In this document: piece after piece, positions 52,138-57,474 of the stretch
How the letters are laid out: each line of letters begins with the position of its first letter
Position numbering within the stretch: the first letter of the stretch is position 1
NCBI GenBank assembly: GCA_024639825.1
Contig: JAHEGH010000014.1
Coordinates: 1 to 57,474 of the forward strand
Source: Gammaproteobacteria bacterium
GTDB taxonomy: Bacteria > Pseudomonadota > Gammaproteobacteria > Steroidobacterales > Woeseiaceae
Direction: 5' to 3'
DNA: 57,474 nucleotides
Position numbers and translations under genes: made by a program
Notes under the pieces: model-generated
The model's input: only the letters and a program-made list of their open reading frames with translations
Told to the model about the DNA's origin: nothing
The model's database searches: none

Positions 52138-53887
52138 GCTTCATCTTGCGCAGGAAGGCCTGGAAGCGGGGGTCTTCCCGGATCGGATCGAACAGAGTAT
52201 AGGTGCCCAAGTACGCCAGGCCGGGGTCACGGATGACGTAGCCGCGCTCCAGCCAGTTCATGGCGTTGTCGGCATCTCCCCACTGCGCGTACACAACGGC
52301 AATCTGGAAGGAAGCCGATTCACCCATGACGCTGATTAACGTCTGTAAGGCAGCCTTCGCCTCGTCTGGTTTTTGCAGGTGATGGTAAGCGATGGCCTCG
52401 CCCGTCAGCTGCAGGAACTCGAATGTCTCGTTGGCGAATTCCTGCAATGCGCGCTCGTAGTCGCCCTGCATCATCCACAGGTTACCGCGACTCCAATACA
52501 GCGACGTGCGGCTTGCATCGGCTTCCTCTAATCGATCAAATATGCGCAGCGCCTCGTCGAAACGTCCGCGTCTGGCAAGGGACACGGCCAGACCCCTTTG
52601 AGCGCTCCAGTTCAGAGGATCCTGCTCGACGACCTGCTGTATGTCGGCAAACGCTTCATCACGCCTGCCGCGCACGTTCTTGAGGTGTGCCAGTTCCAAC
52701 CGGGTCGTGGTATCACCTGGCCGCAGCGCAAGCGCTCGATCTAACGAGGCCTCGGCGGCGGCCCAATCCCAGTCGTAAGATTGCTGGATGCCAGCGAGCG
52801 CCACATACCCCTCCGGCAAATCCGGGTTCAACTCGAGCGCACGCAGCGCACTGTTCCGGGCTTCTTCAAAGCCCGCCACGAAGTCCGTGTCAATAAAGCC
52901 GGTGACATAGGCCAGCGACTGCGATTGCCCGGCCCAGGCCAGCGCCAGGTTGGGGTCCTGTTGCAGGGCGCGCTCAAAATAACTAAGCGCACGCTCATGG
53001 CCCTGCAGATTGCCGAGATTAGCCTCGTGATGACCCTTCAGGTAATCGTTGTAGGCACTTCCTGTGTTTTGCGAGACAGGCGGCTGAACGTCGGCACCAT
53101 GGCCGAGCAAAGCAACACGCATCGCTTTTGCGACTTCGCTTGCGATTTCGTCCTGCACCGCAAAGATATCTTCCAGCGTCCGATCATAGGTCTGTGACCA
53201 CAGGTGGTAACCGTCTTCGGCGTTAATCAGCTGTGCGGTGATGCGAATCTGCACGCCGCTTTTCTGCACGCTGCCCTCGAGCACGTGCGCCACTCGCAGT
53301 TGCTCGGCAATGCTGCGCAGGTCTTCGTTGCGGTTCTTGAACGCGAATGAAGAAGTACGCCCGGCCACCTTCAACTCGCTCACCTGGGCTAATGCGTTAA
53401 GCAGGTTCTCCGTAAGGCCGTCCGTGAAATACTCCTGGTCCTTGCCTGGACTCATATCCACGAAAGGCAGCACCGCAATCGACTTTTGCGGGTCGGCGCT
53501 GACTTGAGTCGCTGCCGCTTCGGGCTGCGCTTCCGGCGCATTGCCAATGACGAACTTGTCGAAAGCGAAATAGGCGATAGCCAGGGCCATGACAATAAAA
53601 GTGAGCCTATTAAGCTTCTGTCCGGTTTGCGGTGTTATCGACTGGCTGCGATCGACATCTTTCTCACGCTTGACGCCTTCAGGCGTGAGCTCGAATGCCC
53701 ACGCGAAGAACAAGACAAGCGGCAGCCCAAGCAGCAGCATCACAACAAAGGTCTTGAGCACCCACTCCGGTGCCCCGAAGTTCTCGAACGCGAACTCGGC
53801 CACCTGCGCAAGCAGCCAGCTTATGACGATGTAGGCAAGGCCCACACGTACCACGTTACGTCGCTTCAGTTCCGCGAAAAATGACAT
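52118..53887 (-). CDS. Membrane-anchored TolB-like/TPR protein (paralogue 2)
   Basis: A 589-residue homologue of the downstream gene. The N-terminal pattern is ELKRRNVVRVGLAYIVISWL, followed by membrane spans near 13-30, 44-65 and 95-112. The TolB-like domain opens at KSIAVLPFVDMSPGKDQEYF and shows VLEGSVQKSGVQIRITAQLI. TPR repeats run to the end (about 270-570), with NLALAWAGQSQSLAYVTG as an example. The two genes form one unit, overlapping by 20 bases. The similarity of the N-terminal region across all three family members suggests a common membrane partner. Confidence 0.86.
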   Translation of the reverse strand: MSFFAELKRRNVVRVGLAYIVISWLLAQVAEFAFENFGAPEWVLKTFVVMLLLGLPLVLFFAWAFELTPEGVKREKDVDRSQSITPQTGQKLNRLTFIVMALAIAYFAFDKFVIGNAPEAQPEAAATQVSADPQKSIAVLPFVDMSPGKDQEYFTDGLTENLLNALAQVSELKVAGRTSSFAFKNRNEDLRSIAEQLRVAHVLEGSVQKSGVQIRITAQLINAEDGYHLWSQTYDRTLEDIFAVQDEIASEVAKAMRVALLGHGADVQPPVSQNTGSAYNDYLKGHHEANLGNLQGHERALSYFERALQQDPNLALAWAGQSQSLAYVTGFIDTDFVAGFEEARNSALRALELNPDLPEGYVALAGIQQSYDWDWAAAEASLDRALALRPGDTTTRLELAHLKNVRGRRDEAFADIQQVVEQDPLNWSAQRGLAVSLARRGRFDEALRIFDRLEEADASRTSLYWSRGNLWMMQGDYERALQEFANETFEFLQLTGEAIAYHHLQKPDEAKAALQTLISVMGESASFQIAVVYAQWGDADNAMNWLERGYVIRDPGLAYLGTYTLFDPIREDPRFQAFLRKMKLGDQIE

Positions 53888-54045
53888 TGTCTTTGTTGAG
53901 TCCCATACGGCGCACTTGCGGGTGGCGCCTTCGCAACCATTATGACCCGGGGAGCGGCTCCACGCATACCCAATACCGGAAACAGCCTGCGACAGCGGGC
54001 GTCACGGAACCTGCCTCCGGGATTATGGAATGGACAGCGCCGGCT

Positions 54046-55104
54046 TCACCAGGAATAGGCGACCGGCGCCTCACCGCCCGGGCCGGGAAAAATGGCGTCG
54101 AGCTTACCAAGGGTCTCCGCATCGAGCTCGATCGCTGCCGCGCGAACGGCGCTTTCGAGTTGCTCGATTGTGCGCGGACCAACGATGGGAGCCGTTACGA
54201 TCGGGTTGTGGAGCAACCACGCCAGCGCGACCTCTCCAGGCGGGTGGCCTATCTGCCGACAGAGCTCCTCGTACTGCTCGAGCTGTTCCCGCTTCTTTTC
54301 GATCTGTTCTGCGAACGACGCGTCGGCACGCCGACCATTTTTTTCCTTCTCGAGCGCGCCGCCAAGCAGGCCGCCGGCCAGGGGACTCCAGGGAATCAGT
54401 CCCAGTCCATAGTGGCGGCAGGCGGGAATCACCTCCAGCTCAATCATCCGATTATCGAGGTTGTAGACGCTCTGCTCGCTCACCAGCCCGCTTAGCCCCC
54501 GCTGAGCGGCTTCCTGACACGCCGTTGCGATATCCCATCCGGCAAAATTGCTGGACCCGGTATAAACGATTTTCCCCTGCTTCGTCAGGACGTCGAAACT
54601 CTGCCATATCTCGGCCCAGGGGCAGGCGCGATCAATATGATGCATTTGATACAGATCGATATGATCAGTCTGCAACCGCTCGAGGCTGCCCTCGCAGTGC
54701 TTACGAATTTTGTAGGCACTCAGGCTGCGGCCGTCGCTGTTCACTTCCGGCAAATTAGCCTTGCGGTCCACCGGGTTGTAAACCTTGGTCGCCAGGATGA
54801 TCGCATCTCGGCGACCTCCGCCTTGTGCAAGCCAACGTCCAACAATCTCCTCGGTAAATCCGTGCTCCACCGTCCACCCGTAAACGTCAGCGGTGTCGAA
54901 GAAATTGATGCCGAGCTCCAGCGCCCGATCCATGATCCTGAAGCTGTCCTCCTCGGAGGTGTGCCAGCCGAAGTTCATGGTTCCGAGGCAGATGTTACTT
55001 ACCTGCACGCCATACTTGCCTAGCGGCCTGTGTGTAATGGAAATGGTCTTACCCTCTTCTGTATGCAGCCCACCGTGAGAGTGTGGCAATGAATTCGATG
55101 GCAA
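54046..55104 (-). CDS. Aldo/keto reductase
   Basis: A (beta/alpha)8-barrel oxidoreductase of the AKR family using NADPH. The catalytic tetrad is readable in DTADVYGWTVEHG (Asp, Tyr), LATKVYNP (Lys) and YQMHHID (His). IVGPRTIEQLESAVRA near the C-terminus is the phosphate-binding region. The start is uncertain. TTG codons at 55104 and 55089 lie within the upstream META gene without a Shine-Dalgarno. The family-typical N-terminus (ITHRPLGKYG) begins at ATT 55044, with GAGGG seven bases upstream, four bases past the META stop. From that point the protein is about 332 residues long. Substrate unknown. Confidence 0.88.
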   Translation of the reverse strand: MPSNSLPHSHGGLHTEEGKTISITHRPLGKYGVQVSNICLGTMNFGWHTSEEDSFRIMDRALELGINFFDTADVYGWTVEHGFTEEIVGRWLAQGGGRRDAIILATKVYNPVDRKANLPEVNSDGRSLSAYKIRKHCEGSLERLQTDHIDLYQMHHIDRACPWAEIWQSFDVLTKQGKIVYTGSSNFAGWDIATACQEAAQRGLSGLVSEQSVYNLDNRMIELEVIPACRHYGLGLIPWSPLAGGLLGGALEKEKNGRRADASFAEQIEKKREQLEQYEELCRQIGHPPGEVALAWLLHNPIVTAPIVGPRTIEQLESAVRAAAIELDAETLGKLDAIFPGPGGEAPVAYSW

Positions 55105-55636
55105 CTAGACGGTCGCTGTTCAAAGACTCCAGCAGCGAGCCCGCGTCCTCGGTACAACCCCCGCGCAAGAACGGTATGAGGATGTCGTTCGGGCAGCGCG
55201 CCGCCGCCACCCAGTCCTCGAGGCGGAAGACGAGCGTTGTGCCAGCCGTTTGCAGTGTCAGGTTTTTTTCAGCGTCGAGTGAAATTGTCGACTCGTGACC
55301 CAACGCAGTTTGCACAGCAATTTCTATGTCGCCCCACGGCGGTGGACACATCATTCCCGTCGACACCATGGCCTCGATCAGGAAGAATCCATCACGCAGT
55401 ACCGCCTGGCCATTGACCTGATTGCACCCCGTGTTTCCCGAGACCAGCATCTGCTCCCCAAAGTCGAGTTCCGGGATCTTGCCCTTGTTCTCCGTCGCTG
55501 GCAGCGCCTCGCCATTGATCGTCTCGAGCACCCAGCGATGGTGCTGTAGATCCGTCGCCGTCACTGTTGATTGAGCAAAAGCCGACGACGCGGCAAGGTT
55601 GCAGATCAGTGCAATCAGAATAGCGCGCGTTCGCAT
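55049..55636 (-). CDS. META domain protein, secreted
   Basis: A 195-residue protein with a signal peptide (cleavage near AFAQST) and a META/HslJ-like domain over about 27-125, with HHRWVLETINGEAL, GNTGCNQVNGQ and MCPPPWGDIE. META proteins are small periplasmic or membrane-linked beta domains, sometimes tied to antibiotic or heat resistance. The remaining C-terminal residues form a helical tail with two cysteines (RCPND and GGCTED). It is followed, with overlapping or abutting frames, by the aldo/keto reductase, so the pair is probably one operon. Confidence 0.82.
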   Translation of the reverse strand: MRTRAILIALICNLAASSAFAQSTVTATDLQHHRWVLETINGEALPATENKGKIPELDFGEQMLVSGNTGCNQVNGQAVLRDGFFLIEAMVSTGMMCPPPWGDIEIAVQTALGHESTISLDAEKNLTLQTAGTTLVFRLEDWVAAARCPNDILIPFLRGGCTEDAGSLLESLNSDRLVAIEFIATLSRWAAYRRG

Positions 55637-55641
55637 CCCTA

Positions 55642-55794
55642 TTAGTGCTCCCTGTCGGTGCGTTTCATGGTCACTGTTCCTTCGAACGCTTCGCAGCTCA
55701 TCATGTCGCCAAAAACCTGGCTGCGCATCTCGACGATCGTATCGTAGATTCCGATAGCCAAAGCGATCGAATGGGTTTTCAGTGCTTGAGCAAA
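55642..55794 (-). other. Coding-like tail or gene remnant after the secreted protein's stop
   Basis: The 51 codons after the TAG that ends the upstream secreted protein stay open in the same frame to a TAA at 55644-55642. The translation, with THSIALAIGIYDTIVEMRSQ and then VFGDMMSCEAFEGTVTMKR, looks like real protein, not noise. No ATG, GTG or TTG precedes the first third; an internal ATG in VEMRSQ could give about 28 residues. It may be a gene fragment or the lost end of the preceding gene after a nonsense mutation. Confidence 0.35.
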
Positions 55795-56403
55795 CTAGTT
55801 CCTGTCTTGAATTGACTCGATAAATCTACCAAAAGCGGCATCAAACTCTGCCTCGAACTCTGGCGTCATCGCGTCACAGCCTCCTGGAACATTGCGCATG
55901 TAGACAATGTTGGCTTCGCCAGTTCCGTCGTCAGTCGTAACATTAAGCTGAACCGCTCTTACGGCCGGCACTATCTGCACATTGTAGGCCTCAACGTATT
56001 CGAGTAGCGGAGCATCATCCGCATTCAACTCCTCCTGGCTGATATCAATACAGAAGGTGCGGGCTCGAAAATCCCTGTCGCCAATTTTATACGTCGGAAG
56101 ATTCTCATTTGTCAGCGTTCCTGCCGGTGCGTTGGTCGTCTCGACCTGAACCATGACGAATTGATCGTCCGCAAAATATCCGGCCTTCGACACTTTGAGC
56201 GTTTCGGACAGGAACCTCTCCGTTGTGTGCTCCGGCTCACCAATTCGTGCATCCTTCGGTATCGGTATCACGGCGTTAAACGGACCAGCGACAACCATGT
56301 GGCCAGCCTTGGAAAAGTCGATGTATTGGTGTTCAGCTGCTACTGACGTTGAAGACAGGGAAGCGATGGCGATGGCCGTCAAAATTGTCGTTGTCTTTCT
56401 CAT
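55795..56403 (-). CDS. Secreted protein of unknown function
   Basis: A 202-residue protein with a Sec signal peptide cleaved near SVAAEHQ and a soluble domain that I do not recognise. There are no repeats and no membrane span. One pair of cysteines (RTFCIDI and GGCDAM) could form a disulfide. AAGGTG lies ahead of the ATG at 56403. The sequence TAG that ends it is followed in frame by more coding-like sequence, so the present C-terminus may not be the original. The neighbour is the META protein in the same direction. Confidence 0.75.
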   Translation of the reverse strand: MRKTTTILTAIAIASLSSTSVAAEHQYIDFSKAGHMVVAGPFNAVIPIPKDARIGEPEHTTERFLSETLKVSKAGYFADDQFVMVQVETTNAPAGTLTNENLPTYKIGDRDFRARTFCIDISQEELNADDAPLLEYVEAYNVQIVPAVRAVQLNVTTDDGTGEANIVYMRNVPGGCDAMTPEFEAEFDAAFGRFIESIQDRN

Positions 56404-56854
56404 GGGAAGTCACCTTATCAGTTAAGTTTGTATGACTAATTTGGGTGAACTATCTTACTGAAGCTTTTAGTTCTTTAGTAGCCTGTCTATGGCCAATTGC
56501 AGTTCAAGCGGCCATTGGAAGTTCGTACAGGCGGGCCAGTTTGCGACAGCTGTTGCCGGACTTTGATTGAGACGTTGCGCCGCCTGACGAATGGTGGACG
56601 CGGGCGGAGAACAGCAAGCGATATTTGCGCTTGACCTCGGCCAGCACTTGCCGCTGGCGAGCGTCCGCTAAGCACCCGAAAGCAGACGTGTGACCCAAAG
56701 CCGCCGCCGCTGAAGCCTCGTAATAAGTTAGTAAGATTTGCAGGGAGCTAGAATTGCAATCTAACCCTCTGCCAACACCTCTAGTAGCTTGCGATCACGC
56801 ATTAGTTGGTGGCGAACATCGTTAAGCGCTGCGTTGATCCGTTCGTTTTTACAG
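56404..56854 (+). other. Intergenic region without a recognised gene
   Basis: About 450 bases with only short overlapping frames on the reverse strand (56487-56698) that have no start signal or known motif. Base composition is lower in GC near both ends (56404-56480 and 56720-56780) than in the middle. It should contain the promoter of the secreted-protein gene on the left. No insertion sequence, tRNA or clear terminator is visible. Confidence 0.6.
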
Positions 56855-57474
56855 TCAGCGAATCGCATTCACTGGGCTGAATATGCTGCCGAAACGCACG
56901 AAGAAGCGACGCTGCCCGTCTTCACCAATGCCGGCACCGATGTACGCCGGCCCAATGGGTGATCGGTAGGCGAGAAACAGACTGCCGTGAAACTCGCCGT
57001 CCCGGAAAAGATCGCGCTCCCTATCTGCGACTCCGCCATACTCGAGGGACATGCCGATACGTGACGGCATAAACTGGCCCTCTCCGAGGCGATACTGATA
57101 GCTGCCGGTCACCACGCCAGCGTTCTGGCCGCCGAGCTGGTTGTCGTAGTTTCCGGTAAGTCTGAACAGACCTCCTGTACGTGGCGCTGCGTAGATGGGT
57201 GAGACACCGGCGACCGTGGCCGAGACGTCGATGAAACCGAAAACCGTGTGGTCGCCGAAGGTGCGCGCGGACAGGCCGCGGAAGAGCAGCTGTTGGTAGT
57301 CGCTGTCGGCGCCAAAACTCTGGTCGGAATAGATGTAGTCGAGGCGCGCGAAAGAGCCGTCGCTCGGGAAGTAGAGATTATCGAGCCGGTCGAACGTGGC
57401 GCCGACGAAACCTTCAACCGCGTCGAAGCTGCTGCTGGAAGCATCGGCCGGACCGATGCGCGGATCTACCTGGC
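56855..57474 (-). CDS. Patatin/BamA-type outer-membrane protein, C-terminal part only
   Basis: The 3' end of a gene whose start lies outside the window; about 206 codons are present. The segment has alternating beta strands, such as VGATFDRLDNLYFPSDGSF and LFRGLSARTFGDHTVFGFID, then a barrel end GPAYIGAGIGEDGQRRFFVR. This resembles the surface-antigen (BamA-like) barrel found at the C-terminus of RssA/NTE-type patatin phospholipases and of Omp85 proteins. No catalytic part is in view, so patatin versus Omp85 cannot be settled. Confidence 0.8.
   Translation of the reverse strand, partial: QVDPRIGPADASSSSFDAVEGFVGATFDRLDNLYFPSDGSFARLDYIYSDQSFGADSDYQQLLFRGLSARTFGDHTVFGFIDVSATVAGVSPIYAAPRTGGLFRLTGNYDNQLGGQNAGVVTGSYQYRLGEGQFMPSRIGMSLEYGGVADRERDLFRDGEFHGSLFLAYRSPIGPAYIGAGIGEDGQRRFFVRFGSIFSPVNAIR

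Noticed and set aside
56487-56698. Short reverse frames in the 450-base gap
   Set aside because: Two overlapping frames without start signals or recognisable domains; could be decayed sequence but not supportable.
1-57474. tRNA, rRNA, CRISPR arrays, insertion sequences or prophage
   Set aside because: Looked for cloverleaf, direct repeat arrays, transposase and integrase motifs and found none.

Overview
The window reads as a chromosomal stretch of a GC-rich, Gram-negative gammaproteobacterium. Lipoprotein signal peptides, a TonB-dependent receptor, outer-membrane barrels, a three-component TRAP transporter and a periplasmic c-type cytochrome all indicate a cell with an outer membrane. Three paralogous membrane-anchored TolB-like/TPR proteins, a TPR-sulfotransferase beside a TonB receptor, and wax ester synthase plus HMG-CoA reductase suggest a marine or sediment heterotroph, perhaps of the Woeseia type; that placement is inference. 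I see no rRNA, tRNA, CRISPR array, insertion sequence or prophage. The density is ordinary and chromosomal, and the only gap above 300 bases is at 56404-56854.

Layout. 1-6440: ABC exporter, a membrane protein, a PhzF-type isomerase (reverse), and a tight ATP-grasp + acyltransferase pair. 6526-11635: a TolB/TPR protein, SulP anion transporter, small membrane protein, TlpA-like thioredoxin, outer-membrane barrel. 11754-13040: cbpA-cbpM chaperone operon (reverse). 13255-19046: a lipid cluster of WS/DGAT acyltransferase, class I HMG-CoA reductase, a DUF2505 protein, a wrecked GMC oxidoreductase, an SDR and a Baeyer-Villiger-type monooxygenase. 19130-26623: a lipoprotein hydrolase, an LssY_C lipoprotein coupled to an MscS channel, a 5'-nucleotidase lipoprotein, a second MscS channel and a MarR regulator. 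26661-31201: TPR-sulfotransferase overlapping a TonB receptor. 31432-37153: BCCT transporter, redoxin, cytochrome c'-like lipoprotein and the TRAP operon dctPQM. 37352-39497: a GEMM/c-di-GMP-I riboswitch followed by an uncharacterised membrane coiled-coil protein and a vWA-like lipoprotein. 39602-45534: glutamine synthetase family gene, trehalose operon otsB-GH15-otsA, TerB-like protein. 45569-50230: CocE/NonD hydrolase and M16 peptidase, with a 38-base fossil of a second CocE 3' end behind the peptidase. 50278-57474: two overlapping TolB/TPR genes, aldo/keto reductase, META-domain protein, a secreted unknown protein and the end of a patatin-BamA type protein.

The strongest candidate for something new is the riboswitch and the two genes behind it. 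The aptamer carries the GAAA tetraloop, a receptor-like internal loop, the CGCAAA segment and a G at the ligand-specificity position. Its 3' strand contains the ribosome-binding site of the first gene, so second-messenger control of translation is predicted for a membrane/vWA module of unknown function.
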